Shown piece by piece: positions 15,537-25,515 of a stretch of 33,922 nucleotides of DNA. A program made the position numbers and the translations under genes. Position 1 is the first letter of the stretch; each line of letters begins with the position of its first letter. The notes under the pieces were generated by a model that saw only the letters and a list, made by a program, of their open reading frames with translations, searched no databases and was not told where the DNA came from. Location: NCBI GenBank assembly GCA_021777835.1, contig JAJYDC010000026.1:1-33922 (forward strand), read 5' to 3'. Source of the DNA: Bacteroidota bacterium (GTDB lineage: Bacteria; Bacteroidota; Ignavibacteria; Ignavibacteriales; Ignavibacteriaceae).

Positions 15537-16191
15537 TTTTCCTTTCTTTAACAACACTGTTTTTAAGATAATTTGGCTCAAGGAAATCGTAATTATATAC
15601 TTTTAACTTTTCTCCGAAGAGACTACACCATTTCCCGACAAAAAATGAACTAGGGGATGATATATTTTTCTTTCCCCCTTCAAGTTGAACAGCATTACCA
15701 AAAGCTAAAGTGCCGTCTATCTTTTTACTAAGTTCATCCCGGCTGATTATACACAGTTTCTCCGCAAATATATAACTATTCCCTTTAATTTGAAACTTAG
15801 CAAAATAAATCTCTTCAACATTTACCTTATTTGCAATAATAAATTCACTTTCAGATTTTAAATAACTTCCAATTTGAAGAGCCATTGCCTCGAATGTAGG
15901 TACGGCAATAATTGGCAATTTGGCTCCAAAAGCTAACCCTTTAGCTGCAGACATTCCGATCCTTAGGCCTGTAAAGGAACCCGGACCAGAAGAAACTGCA
16001 ATACCGTCAAGATCATTTGCATAAACACCGGAAGATTTCAGTACAAAGTCAATTGTTTCAAATAATTTCTCGGCGTGAGTATTTTTCAGATTTATATTCA
16101 TTTCATAAAATATTTCATCTGAGAAATAAACGCATATGCTGCACAGGCTTTGCGAAGTTTCAATTGCTAAAATAGGTTTTGGATTATTCAT
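15529..16191 (-). CDS. tsaB: tRNA t6A modification protein TsaB
   Basis: This 220-residue ASKHA-fold protein is the partner of TsaD in making N6-threonylcarbamoyladenosine at position 37 of ANN-decoding tRNAs. The N terminus ILAIETSQSLCSIC, the conserved HAE at 39-41 and the diagnostic SSGPGSFTGLRIG at 67-79 are all present. The gene overlaps tsaE by 8 bases at its start and the DUF1573 gene by 8 bases at its end, so expression is coupled. tsaD and tsaC are not in the window. Confidence 0.94.
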   Translation of the reverse strand: MNNPKPILAIETSQSLCSICVYFSDEIFYEMNINLKNTHAEKLFETIDFVLKSSGVYANDLDGIAVSSGPGSFTGLRIGMSAAKGLAFGAKLPIIAVPTFEAMALQIGSYLKSESEFIIANKVNVEEIYFAKFQIKGNSYIFAEKLCIISRDELSKKIDGTLAFGNAVQLEGGKKNISSPSSFFVGKWCSLFGEKLKVYNYDFLEPNYLKNSVVKERKND

Positions 16192-16612
16192 GTTTTATAA
16201 TACTAAAGTCTCTTGAAAAATCATCGTTTAAATTAATATCTATTTCAAATCTCCTTTTGGGTAAAATAGCCGGCATTAAATTACCCCACTCAATGAAAGT
16301 TAAAGCGCTGCTATCGTTAAAATAGTCATTGATACCTATATCAAAAAGTTCGGAGACGTTATTCACTCTATAAAAATCGAAGTGGAATACTTTGAACTTT
16401 CCGTAATACTCATTTACAATGGCAAAGGTTGGAGAAGTAACGTTGTTTACTCCAAAAGTTTTTAGAATGCTTTTGATAAAAAAGGTTTTACCTGCGCCAA
16501 GATTGCCGTTAAGGACAATTAAATCCCCCGTCGATATACAATCAACAAATTCACCGGCAAGGTCAACTGTATCGTCTTCTGTAAATATTTTCTTTGTAAA
16601 AGGAAAATCCAC
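16184..16612 (-). CDS. tsaE: tRNA t6A ATPase TsaE
   Basis: This 142-residue P-loop ATPase helps the TsaBD complex turn over in t6A synthesis. The Walker A motif GNLGAGKTFF is near residues 36-45, SPTFAIVNEY forms the switch region, and HFDFYRV and FIEWG complete the family pattern. The start is GTG, two bases after the porX stop; no strong ribosome binding site is visible, so re-initiation after porX is likely. Its neighbour tsaB is its functional partner. Confidence 0.94.
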   Translation of the reverse strand: MDFPFTKKIFTEDDTVDLAGEFVDCISTGDLIVLNGNLGAGKTFFIKSILKTFGVNNVTSPTFAIVNEYYGKFKVFHFDFYRVNNVSELFDIGINDYFNDSSALTFIEWGNLMPAILPKRRFEIDINLNDDFSRDFSIIKHE

Positions 16613-16614
16613 TT

Positions 16615-18189
16615 TTATTTTGGTTCCATTGTTATAATTGGTAGAATCATTTCTTCCATAGAAATTCCGCCGTGTTGGAAAGTATCTTTATAGTATGTTA
16701 AATACTTATGATAATCGGTCGGGTAAACAAAATAATAATCTTCCTTAGCAATGATATAGTTTACCGTAACACCGCGTCGCGGTAATTTAAAATCATCCGG
16801 ATTCTTTACATATACAGCATGTTTCTCATCAACTTTAAGATTTCTGCCGTATTTGAATCTTAAATTTACCGCAGCTTCCTTATCGCCGAGAACTTTAGCA
16901 CCGCGTAAAGAACGAATACTGCCATGGTCTGTAGTAATTACAATTTTGATATTTTTTAGATTGGCAAGAGCCTTGAAAGTTGCAAATAAAGAGGAATGTC
17001 TAAACCAGCTATCCGTCAATGAACGATAAGCTGGTTCATCAGGGGCAATTTCTTTTAATAAGTCAGAATCGGAGCGACCATGGGCTATCATATCAAGGAA
17101 ATTTACAACTACAGCCGTTAGATTTGTATTTTGATATGAAAGAATATTCTGCTCAAAATTTCTGCCCACTTCGGGATCAATTATTTTAATATACTTCAAA
17201 TCATTTCGAAGTTTTATTCTCTTTCTATCCAAAAGAAGTTGAAATAATTCTTTTTCATACTTATTCATACTCTTTTCTTCGTCATCTCCGTTTGACCAGT
17301 ACTGGGGATAATTTTTTTCTATTTCAGAAGGATAAAGTCCGCTAAAAATCGCATTCCTTGCATACGGCGTAGCAGTAGGAAGAATTGCATAGTAATATTC
17401 TTTATCAATTTTGAAATATTCCGTAAGATGTTTTTCCATCAAGAGCCACTGATCAAGCCTTAAACAGTCTATAACGAAATAAAATACAGATATGTTTGGA
17501 TCTTTAAGATGGTTTAGAACATATTTCTGCGAAACTTGAGGAGAAAGTACAGGTGTATTAATATCATCCGGGGACAGAATCCAGTTCTTATAATTCCTTT
17601 CCACAAATCTCGAGAATTCTTTATTACCTTCTTTTTTCTGATCATTAAGTGATTGGCGTAAATTTATTTCCGGATGAGTATCTAGTTCGACATCCCAATT
17701 GACAAGCTTCAAATATATTTCAGTCCATTCGGCAAAATCCATTTGGTTTAAGAAGGCACGTGAAATTTCATTAAAGTCGGAAAGATAGTCCTTAGCCGCG
17801 TATTGACTTGTAATTCTTCGTCCTTCAAGAATTTTCTTGCAGACTAGAAGTACTTGACTTGGGTTAACAGGTTTAGTTAAATAATCAGCTATTTTCCCGC
17901 CAATAGCCTCGTCCATTAAACTTTCTTCTTCACTCTTAGTAATCATAACAACCGGAATATTTGGGTTCAAGTCTTTAATGACACTTAACGTCTCAAGTCC
18001 TCCCATTCCAGCCATCATTTCATCAAGAAAGATTAAGTCATATTCTTTTTCTTTTACAGAAGATATAGCATCCTCGCCATTTGTAGCAGTGTCTACAGCG
18101 TAACCTTTTTCTGACAGGAATATAATGTGCGACCGGAATAATTCTATTTCATCATCAACCCATAATATTTTTTTTTCTTTCATTACCAT
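16615..18189 (-). CDS. porX: PorX-type response regulator with PglZ domain
   Basis: This 524-residue protein has an N-terminal receiver domain (about 5-125) with acidic residues D12-D13, phosphoacceptor D56, T84 and K106. A helical linker leads to a PglZ domain of the alkaline-phosphatase superfamily with likely metal ligands D241 (FVIDCLR), T272/T274, D366 and H370 (LDMIAHGRSD), D421-H422 (TTDHGS) and H506 (QHGG). This is the architecture of PorX, which controls type IX secretion in Porphyromonas and Flavobacterium together with the PorY kinase; PorX has been reported to cleave oligonucleotides. It lies 122 bases downstream of sprA on the same strand, which strengthens the T9SS assignment. 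A second ATG six bases downstream is a possible start. No porY is in the window. Confidence 0.9.
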   Translation of the reverse strand: MVMKEKKILWVDDEIELFRSHIIFLSEKGYAVDTATNGEDAISSVKEKEYDLIFLDEMMAGMGGLETLSVIKDLNPNIPVVMITKSEEESLMDEAIGGKIADYLTKPVNPSQVLLVCKKILEGRRITSQYAAKDYLSDFNEISRAFLNQMDFAEWTEIYLKLVNWDVELDTHPEINLRQSLNDQKKEGNKEFSRFVERNYKNWILSPDDINTPVLSPQVSQKYVLNHLKDPNISVFYFVIDCLRLDQWLLMEKHLTEYFKIDKEYYYAILPTATPYARNAIFSGLYPSEIEKNYPQYWSNGDDEEKSMNKYEKELFQLLLDRKRIKLRNDLKYIKIIDPEVGRNFEQNILSYQNTNLTAVVVNFLDMIAHGRSDSDLLKEIAPDEPAYRSLTDSWFRHSSLFATFKALANLKNIKIVITTDHGSIRSLRGAKVLGDKEAAVNLRFKYGRNLKVDEKHAVYVKNPDDFKLPRRGVTVNYIIAKEDYYFVYPTDYHKYLTYYKDTFQHGGISMEEMILPIITMEPK

Positions 18190-18311
18190 CTTTCGTTTTA
18201 TTAATCATCAGAATATTTAGGAAAATCTTTCTTAAAATTACTTAAAGAAATTTCTGCAAACCAGGACAATAGGATACTCCAAATCAAACCTCTTTATTGC
18301 CATTAGTTACA

Positions 18312-21300
18312 TTATTGAATTGAAATATGGACATCTAAACCAGCTTGGTTAGTCGTCGTCGGAGGAATTATTGAAGAACCGATCGGCTGAACTGAGGATC
18401 GGGTGTAAAAAATTGCAATAGTAACTTTTGAGCTTATAGTATATTTTACTCTTGGTTCAATTGAGATTCTGTTAGTACCGTCTTGAGGAGTTCCTCCGTC
18501 AGTATAGTTATTCATATAAAACAGCACAGTTGATGTTTGAGAACTTGTATATGAAAAACTAAATTCAATATCATTCTTTAATGAAATACCGAATATCGGA
18601 AGTTCAAATCCTGATTTTGTATAACCGGCACTAATTCCAATATCACGGGAGAATGATTCGGTTATATTTGCAGTAGAAACTCCAAGATCAAACGTAGAGT
18701 GAGTTGAGTATTTTAAGCTGCTTGTTAAATTTCCGCCCCATAATGTTCCAAAAGTAAAATTCAATCCTGCCAGTGGTGTAAATCCGTAATCTATTCTTTG
18801 TGACTGTGTAATTCTGGTTCCATCGGGAGAAATATACCATCCTTCCGAATAGGTAGAAGAGTAAGCATGATTAAATGACACACTTTTAGCAAAGGATTTG
18901 AACGGATACAGCTTCTCAAGTCCATCCCAGGTAATTGACCAGTTTGGTCTCGGGATATAATCCGCAATACTTCTTAAGAAACTAAACCTTGAGAAAATCG
19001 GTAATGTTTCAAATCCTTGTGTAAATGCATCAGATAGATTTTGAGTTGGATTAGCAGCATTCGGATTATATAAATCATGAACTCTTGAAATTCCGCTTTT
19101 TAAAGCGCTTAAAAAGAAAACCGGAGGTAGTGAAAAGAAGGAACGAGTAATTGTGCCGCTTGAGCTCATTGACTGAACTGAAATATTTCCGGTTGCAGAG
19201 TCTGACATAAGCGAAGTACTTTTATTCATAGACCAGCCAACCCGCCAATTCAAATCAATCTTAGCACCTTCCCATAGGGGTTTAGATGTACTAAAGGACA
19301 GATCATTTGATTGTGAAAATACATCTTGCAAAGTGAGCCCGGGAACCCGCCTTCCGACTGTGCTGCTTATTCCTAACATAAATGTTCTTGACGGACCGTT
19401 ATTTTCATTGAAAGATAAACCTAAGAAATTGTCGAATCCTGTGCCTTGACCTGCAATTCCGGATTTTGAAAGACTATTACTATTACTAAAATTCATGGAT
19501 ATGGACTCATAATCAAACAGCAATACTCTTATAACTGTCTTAACAGCATTTAATCCGTTCTTAAGTAATTTAGCTTTAGATAATTCTTTTATCTGCAAAG
19601 AATCACGAATAAGAGCGCTGTCCTGTTTAATTATATTAGGATTTGTCTGTACTTGATTGTTGACACCTTCTTTATTTTGATTATTTTGTTGGTTTCTCCG
19701 AAGCTCTTCCTGGATATTTTTTTCACGTTCCAGCTGCAAATTGCGGGCAGTACTTTCCGGAGTATGTGTCGAATTTGTTGAATTTGTTTCTGCAAATAAT
19801 GGGTCCATTATAGATTTTAATCTCACAGTAAGTCCAACTGATGATTTTGAACTGTAGCCTGCGCTCCTACCGGCTTGAGGCTGACTGAAGTTATTACCCC
19901 ATTGATAAGAAACATTATATGATGCGTTTAGTGAAAGATACTGACTAAGATTCCATAAAGCCGGAAGTCTAGGATTAGAATTGATACTCAAATTCTGCTG
20001 ATAAAGGTAATCGTTTCCGAAAAATGAATGAGTAAATATCTGATTCCAGATATAACCTTCGGAGCGTTGATTATTATTATTGTCAGTTTCCAAAAAAGCT
20101 AAAGAGGAGCTTATGTTCATACTATAGTTAGTTGAAAGATTAAGGAAACCTCCGTCAGTAAGCTTCCACGCCATATTAAATCCGCGCGAAGTAATAAAGT
20201 TCCTTGAAACAATCGGTTTTGCAAAAACATTATTTACGGGGCTCGCTACATAATTATTTCTCGATCTGCTTGCCGTAACATTTAATGAAAAATTTTGCGG
20301 TGTATAATAAAATTTTAGATCTCTATAATCTTTAAAGAAGCTTAGAATTGTCCCGACAATAGGAACTTTGACAATTGATAAATAATCATCGGGACTAAAA
20401 TTGAGTCCGTAATTGAAATTTGCATTCCACTGCCAGCTTAAATTTGACAATACAGTTGGGCTTCTGCTAAATGTCTTATTATAATTAATTCCAAAACTCA
20501 TAGCGTTAAAAGTATCTTTAATATACCAAAGTGAAGTTGGAATTTTTATAGCAATTCCGGAAGAAGACCATGAATCTGAAACGTTTACAGTTTGCGCAGA
20601 TGCGATTAATTGCTGCGCGCTTTGAGTTATTCTTTGATGTGTTTTGGACGTGTCGTTAATTGCAAGTTGCCTTTGCAATGCAGCCGAATTTATATTTATA
20701 TCAGTTCCCGGTAAGAACTGCGGCTTCCCAATAGATTCATTATGAGAATAATTTACCGACAAATTACTTCCGGGCAAATGGAACGGTATCAATTTTAATA
20801 GATTAACGTTAGTAGACAGACTCCAATTTCTTGTATCAGTCCTAGAGCCGAACCTGTCGGATAATGCATGGAAATACGGATCGGTATGACTCATATTAAA
20901 GTTTACTGTCATTAGATCAGCCAGTTTAAAAGAAGTAGACATTGTATACGCCGATCCCGGGTGATTATCTGCTCCTATTACTCGTAATTCATCAACCCAA
21001 ACTGTGCCCGATACGAAACGGGGTTTATTGGTCGCATTCGTTCTATTTGTAATTCCAAGTGTTAAATATTTTACGGAAGTAAGCGTAGGTTTCCCTTGAA
21101 CTGCATATGAAGCGCCGCTTTTACCGATGTAATATCTTGCTATTGTTGTCAAGCTATCAAGATTCTGTTTTAATGCAGTTAAATCACTAAATATAATATC
21201 AACGTCGTTCCAGCCGGGTTTGACAGGTTGACGGTATTCATAGTAGTTTGAACTATCAGTTCCAAACTTTAAATAAACTTCTGATGTATAACTGCCGTTA

Positions 21301-24300
21301 GAAGTATCTGAAATATCATCCGAAAATGAATTTGGCTTTTCGTCTCCATGTATGAATAATTTCATTTCCCGGTAATTAAAAACATCAAGCGGCTGATATA
21401 AGTATTTTACCGCCTCACGTGATTGCCCGGCAGCCAAATTATTTAGAGTCAAACTTAAAGATTGCTCGTTAAGATAAACGGTAGTTGTTGTCTGTGTCGG
21501 ATCAATTGGTCTTGTAACACCCGGAGGGCTATAATAATCAAGATTATCTTCTACGTTTACAACTGATACTGATAATGTTGAGTCATTATAAACTGAATTC
21601 TGCCATTGGTTTCCTGAAAGATTAAATTCGGCAAATCTTAAATGGACAATATCACTTACACCGGCAGCAAACAATCGTATAAATTCAACATCTGAAAAAC
21701 TAGGCTGCCCGACGGTAAGCGCAGTATCTTTTAGCGGTATCCTGTATAGATACCAATGATCGTTATCTCCACCTCCGGCAATATAGGGATTATTATTTTT
21801 ATTTGTATCTAAAGGAATAGCATATCTGAAATAACTATTTACCAAATCGAGATTACCGTTTCCGTTCAAGTCTTCGGTGTCGGGTATACGTCCGATATCT
21901 GTTAAAACACCATTTCCTTCCGTACCGTTGACATTATACCATTTCATAATATCGTTATTGGGAAGATTCGAATTTAATGCAAAATCATCTCCGCTTGGGT
22001 CGGCTTTAGTACTATTATAGAATGCCCGTTCTTGTGCATCATTCATACCATCAATTCCGACATCCGCTCCCGCTGCGAGTATTCCGTTATGATTTATATC
22101 TTCGGTATGCAGAGTTCTATCGGGTATTACAGCTTCACTTATTCTTCCAAGATCTATATAGATGCTATCATTTAATGAAGTACCGGGCTCAACTTGCATC
22201 CAAAATTCTATATACTGAATATTTTGAGCTTGAAGATCATTTGCTGTAGAGGAAAGTACTTTCATCATACCTCCCCAATTTTTCTTAGGGTCCTGCAATG
22301 TAGGGGTATAATTATAAGTTCCCGGTGTATCCGGCATAAATACAAAATCCATTACCGGCTCTTGCTGCTGTCCTGCAGCTGCATATTTTCTATTACCCCA
22401 GATAGCTGATATAAGTACGTCGGATGGAGTTATAGAATACCAGAAACTTTTGGCTTTATAATTCATCCTCTGCAGCGGAGTAAGTCCAGCGAGAGCAGGA
22501 ATTGCATCAGGAGCACTTAAATCTTTCCAGCCCGTATATGATACTCCTATAGGTATTAAGACTTTTGCGCCTTCAAAGTCATCAATATATGCTACACTTT
22601 GACCATGGTCATCCGGAATATTACTTGTTTTTGTATTAGGATTAGGTTTCATATAAGCATATTCGCCGGCAAGCGTAAGTGATGACATTTCGTTTGTAGA
22701 TATGACATTATCAAGTGCGTTTGTTAAGAACGGAAGATCAGCACTCGTATTAAAATCAACGCCCATAATAGTGTTGCTTAAAGGCTCTTCTCCTATTCTA
22801 ACTTTATCACTAAGGGTTTGTTGATTTAAATTTAGTATTGAAAAGCCAAGCTTAGTCTTATGGGAAAAGTTTACTAAACCTCTGGCACCGACAAGCGTCT
22901 TAGATGCTAACGAGAAAAGATCATTTTGTTCAAATGTAATACTTAAATTTGCTCCAGGCACTAATGCAGCATCGTTTCTAATAGTCAATTGCCCCACATT
23001 ATAGTCAACAGTATAATCCACTCCCGGTGTAAGCTCTCTTCCATTTAAAGTAACTCTTACTGAATTTTCTACTACGTTAAATCCAAGTTGATAAGTAGAA
23101 CTTGCTTCACCAGAATATTGACCTGTTAATTCCCACTTATCATGAATTTTATCATTTTGCGCGCCATTGGCTATTGTATCGTAAACAGACTGAAATTTTA
23201 ATGAGTCCGGCAGACTTGAGGGAAAATTAGCTCCGAAGGGTTGAAGAGTCGGAAAAATAACCTCTCCTTGCACGGGAAGTATTGTAAGATCCGGACGCCA
23301 GTCAAATGTATTATCCGGATTTGCGTTCCCGCTCGCGTCATAGCTATCCAATCCAAATGCGTTAAGCAAACGGACAGTTGTACCGCTTGGGGTTGAAAGA
23401 TCGGTAACCGGGTCTGCACCCGGTGCTTCATACTTAATGTTAAATACGAAGCCGTTTTGCTTAATATTTACTCCTCCGATAGGATAAATATTTTTAAGAA
23501 GCAATTTCCACGCTTGCGTCATACTCGGTTTCAAGTAAGCCGGTTTGATAAGCTTAAGAACTAATTTTTTTGAAGTATCGTTTGCAGCCGAATTTAAGAA
23601 TTCGCCGTAAAACGTATCATATTGTGAGCCCTTTGGATTACCTACACGGTAAGCAACCGCTATTACATCCTGATCCTGTATTTGAGTATTAAAAGTGATA
23701 TAACCGGTTTCTTTATGCAGAGTGTAATCAACATCAGGCGTCAATAGAACAAATCTTCCTACCTCGCTTTGACCGGGTACAGGATTAACTGTATCGGCGC
23801 GATATGAATCAGGATAAGTGGGACTAGTGCCCGGAGTTAATGCAGGTTGACCGGGTAGATTTATGTACGCAACTGCCTGTCTTTCTTTTGAAGGATCATA
23901 AACTAATCCACTTTGCGATTTCCATACTTGAATGTCTACAATTTGATAATTAGGATTTATTTCGGGAGTTGCTTTTCCATAATAATTATTAAACATATTC
24001 AAGTCAGGATTTGTGCTTGCATATATGGTATCAAGGAAATAATTATTCGTAGCATAATTATAGGCTCTAATAGAAAAATTTTGAGAAGTTGCTCCGCTGT
24101 TTACGTTAACAGTTTTAATTTCCCCCTTCTTTTGACTTGCCAGAGTTGTTAACGATAAAGGACCAAGTTTAAAGTTTGCCTTTATACCGAACAAAGCCTC
24201 GCTTCCGCCAACCAGAGGAGAAGTTTCAAGTGAAACGTTTCCGGCTTCGATACTTTGGATAATCTCATCTTCATAACCGGTGTATTTAATTTTTAACTGA

Positions 24301-25250
24301 TTTTGATATTCGAAAGTACGTTGTGTATTCCAGTCCGCGCTGATATTTAATTTATCACCAATTGTACCGTCAACGTTTATTTGAACTTGCTGCTGAAAAT
24401 CAGGCTGGTTAACTGTATTACCAAGATTGGAGGCGGTGATTCCTTCGGTAGTTGAATTGTTCCAGGCAGCATGAATATCAACTGCACCTCCGATTCTTAA
24501 ACTAATTTTCGGTTTTCCAAAAATGCTTAATACCCCAACGCTAGGAAGAGGTATTTCAAAATTGGTAATGTCCTTAATTACTTGAGAAAGCTCTTTTCTA
24601 GAGCCTTTATATTCATAATTATTATTTAATTGACTCCACATTTGCTGCTGATTATTTGCAAGACTTAACTTCAAATATTCATCTATCGGCATTCTAAGAA
24701 CAACCTTTGATACATTTCCTCCGGTGATCTCTCTAATTTCTACGTACTTACCGGTTGAATCGATAGTTATTGTCCTATTATAAGTACCGGGCGCGGGCTG
24801 AGCAAAGAAGTCAGATTGGCTGCCAAGACTAAATTTGACATATGGTACGTCAGTACGTGAATACTTAAAATACTTTAGTCTTGCTGTCGAGTCTATAGCA
24901 AGGGAATCTACTTTTAGTGTGTCGAGTTTAAGAGAATCTTTGAAAGCAAGAGTAGAATCATTTTTTAGAGGAGACTGATATGCCTCTTTTGCAGATGAAT
25001 TATTTAGCGTATCCGGTGGTATTGATATTGGAATTTTTATTGATTTTAAGTTATCCTCGTTTTTCGATGGTATGCTTTTATTGGGTGCCTGGGTATTTAT
25101 ATCCTGGTTATGCAAATTATAATTAAAAATCGCATCAATCCAAAAGGATTTATTAAATTGTGAATTGGAAGGAGAATCAAAGCCATAATTTATTGCCGCA
25201 TAAAATATTACTGCTCCAAATAAGCAGAACCGGACAATCTCCCAAATCAA
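18312..25250 (-). CDS. sprA: Type IX secretion translocon SprA (Sov)
   Basis: At 2312 residues this is a giant outer-membrane beta-barrel protein, the translocon pore of the type IX secretion system. It has a hydrophobic N-terminal export segment (about 4-20), then long runs of alternating beta-strands rich in aromatic and Asn/Ser residues. SprA-type landmarks include the PSVGVLSIFGKP and LRIGGAVDI stretches, the repeated NISADWNTQ and YEDEIIQSIEAGNVSL blocks, VAYIDDFEGAK, and DTEDLNGNGNLD. A Gln/Asn-rich insertion lies near residue 1830-1870. Flavobacterial and Porphyromonas homologues are about 2400-2500 residues, so it is complete. The start is uncertain: the reading used here begins at TTG 25250 with no clear ribosome binding site, while an open extension of 10 codons lies upstream. 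Confidence 0.93.
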   Translation of the reverse strand: MIWEIVRFCLFGAVIFYAAINYGFDSPSNSQFNKSFWIDAIFNYNLHNQDINTQAPNKSIPSKNEDNLKSIKIPISIPPDTLNNSSAKEAYQSPLKNDSTLAFKDSLKLDTLKVDSLAIDSTARLKYFKYSRTDVPYVKFSLGSQSDFFAQPAPGTYNRTITIDSTGKYVEIREITGGNVSKVVLRMPIDEYLKLSLANNQQQMWSQLNNNYEYKGSRKELSQVIKDITNFEIPLPSVGVLSIFGKPKISLRIGGAVDIHAAWNNSTTEGITASNLGNTVNQPDFQQQVQINVDGTIGDKLNISADWNTQRTFEYQNQLKIKYTGYEDEIIQSIEAGNVSLETSPLVGGSEALFGIKANFKLGPLSLTTLASQKKGEIKTVNVNSGATSQNFSIRAYNYATNNYFLDTIYASTNPDLNMFNNYYGKATPEINPNYQIVDIQVWKSQSGLVYDPSKERQAVAYINLPGQPALTPGTSPTYPDSYRADTVNPVPGQSEVGRFVLLTPDVDYTLHKETGYITFNTQIQDQDVIAVAYRVGNPKGSQYDTFYGEFLNSAANDTSKKLVLKLIKPAYLKPSMTQAWKLLLKNIYPIGGVNIKQNGFVFNIKYEAPGADPVTDLSTPSGTTVRLLNAFGLDSYDASGNANPDNTFDWRPDLTILPVQGEVIFPTLQPFGANFPSSLPDSLKFQSVYDTIANGAQNDKIHDKWELTGQYSGEASSTYQLGFNVVENSVRVTLNGRELTPGVDYTVDYNVGQLTIRNDAALVPGANLSITFEQNDLFSLASKTLVGARGLVNFSHKTKLGFSILNLNQQTLSDKVRIGEEPLSNTIMGVDFNTSADLPFLTNALDNVISTNEMSSLTLAGEYAYMKPNPNTKTSNIPDDHGQSVAYIDDFEGAKVLIPIGVSYTGWKDLSAPDAIPALAGLTPLQRMNYKAKSFWYSITPSDVLISAIWGNRKYAAAGQQQEPVMDFVFMPDTPGTYNYTPTLQDPKKNWGGMMKVLSSTANDLQAQNIQYIEFWMQVEPGTSLNDSIYIDLGRISEAVIPDRTLHTEDINHNGILAAGADVGIDGMNDAQERAFYNSTKADPSGDDFALNSNLPNNDIMKWYNVNGTEGNGVLTDIGRIPDTEDLNGNGNLDLVNSYFRYAIPLDTNKNNNPYIAGGGDNDHWYLYRIPLKDTALTVGQPSFSDVEFIRLFAAGVSDIVHLRFAEFNLSGNQWQNSVYNDSTLSVSVVNVEDNLDYYSPPGVTRPIDPTQTTTTVYLNEQSLSLTLNNLAAGQSREAVKYLYQPLDVFNYREMKLFIHGDEKPNSFSDDISDTSNGSYTSEVYLKFGTDSSNYYEYRQPVKPGWNDVDIIFSDLTALKQNLDSLTTIARYYIGKSGASYAVQGKPTLTSVKYLTLGITNRTNATNKPRFVSGTVWVDELRVIGADNHPGSAYTMSTSFKLADLMTVNFNMSHTDPYFHALSDRFGSRTDTRNWSLSTNVNLLKLIPFHLPGSNLSVNYSHNESIGKPQFLPGTDININSAALQRQLAINDTSKTHQRITQSAQQLIASAQTVNVSDSWSSSGIAIKIPTSLWYIKDTFNAMSFGINYNKTFSRSPTVLSNLSWQWNANFNYGLNFSPDDYLSIVKVPIVGTILSFFKDYRDLKFYYTPQNFSLNVTASRSRNNYVASPVNNVFAKPIVSRNFITSRGFNMAWKLTDGGFLNLSTNYSMNISSSLAFLETDNNNNQRSEGYIWNQIFTHSFFGNDYLYQQNLSINSNPRLPALWNLSQYLSLNASYNVSYQWGNNFSQPQAGRSAGYSSKSSVGLTVRLKSIMDPLFAETNSTNSTHTPESTARNLQLEREKNIQEELRRNQQNNQNKEGVNNQVQTNPNIIKQDSALIRDSLQIKELSKAKLLKNGLNAVKTVIRVLLFDYESISMNFSNSNSLSKSGIAGQGTGFDNFLGLSFNENNGPSRTFMLGISSTVGRRVPGLTLQDVFSQSNDLSFSTSKPLWEGAKIDLNWRVGWSMNKSTSLMSDSATGNISVQSMSSSGTITRSFFSLPPVFFLSALKSGISRVHDLYNPNAANPTQNLSDAFTQGFETLPIFSRFSFLRSIADYIPRPNWSITWDGLEKLYPFKSFAKSVSFNHAYSSTYSEGWYISPDGTRITQSQRIDYGFTPLAGLNFTFGTLWGGNLTSSLKYSTHSTFDLGVSTANITESFSRDIGISAGYTKSGFELPIFGISLKNDIEFSFSYTSSQTSTVLFYMNNYTDGGTPQDGTNRISIEPRVKYTISSKVTIAIFYTRSSVQPIGSSIIPPTTTNQAGLDVHISIQ

Positions 25251-25360
25251 TTTTATGATTCTATCAGTGATAAGAAGCCCTTAATCGAAATTTTTATAAA
25301 ATTAAACTAGTAAATAATAATTATATACACCCTCCAATTTTATTATTTTTGACTAAAAAA

Positions 25361-25387
25361 ATTATACAAATTAAAGTTTAATATCAA
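25361..25387 (-). promoter_or_regulatory. Weak promoter candidate upstream of sprA
   Basis: On the minus strand TTGATA (25387-25382) and TATAAT (25366-25361) are 15 bases apart, a short spacing. It would give a leader of about 100 bases for sprA. It competes with the better-spaced candidate at 25441-25468. Confidence 0.3.
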
Positions 25388-25440
25388 CCTTGATATTTTA
25401 ATATTTGTATCGGAAGAAAACATATATTAAATAAGAGTAT

Positions 25441-25468
25441 ATTATAAGGTAATTTTTTTTTCGCTCAA
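25441..25468 (-). promoter_or_regulatory. Promoter candidate upstream of sprA
   Basis: On the minus strand TTGAGC (25468-25463) and a perfect TATAAT (25446-25441) are 16 bases apart, with an A tract in the spacer. It lies in the 265-base gap between the cupin gene and sprA and would give a leader of about 185 bases. The spacing is normal, but AT-rich DNA gives chance matches. Confidence 0.4.
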
Positions 25469-25515
25469 TTTATTGCGACCATATTTCAGCGTTAAAGTAT
25501 TTATCCCTATTTTAA

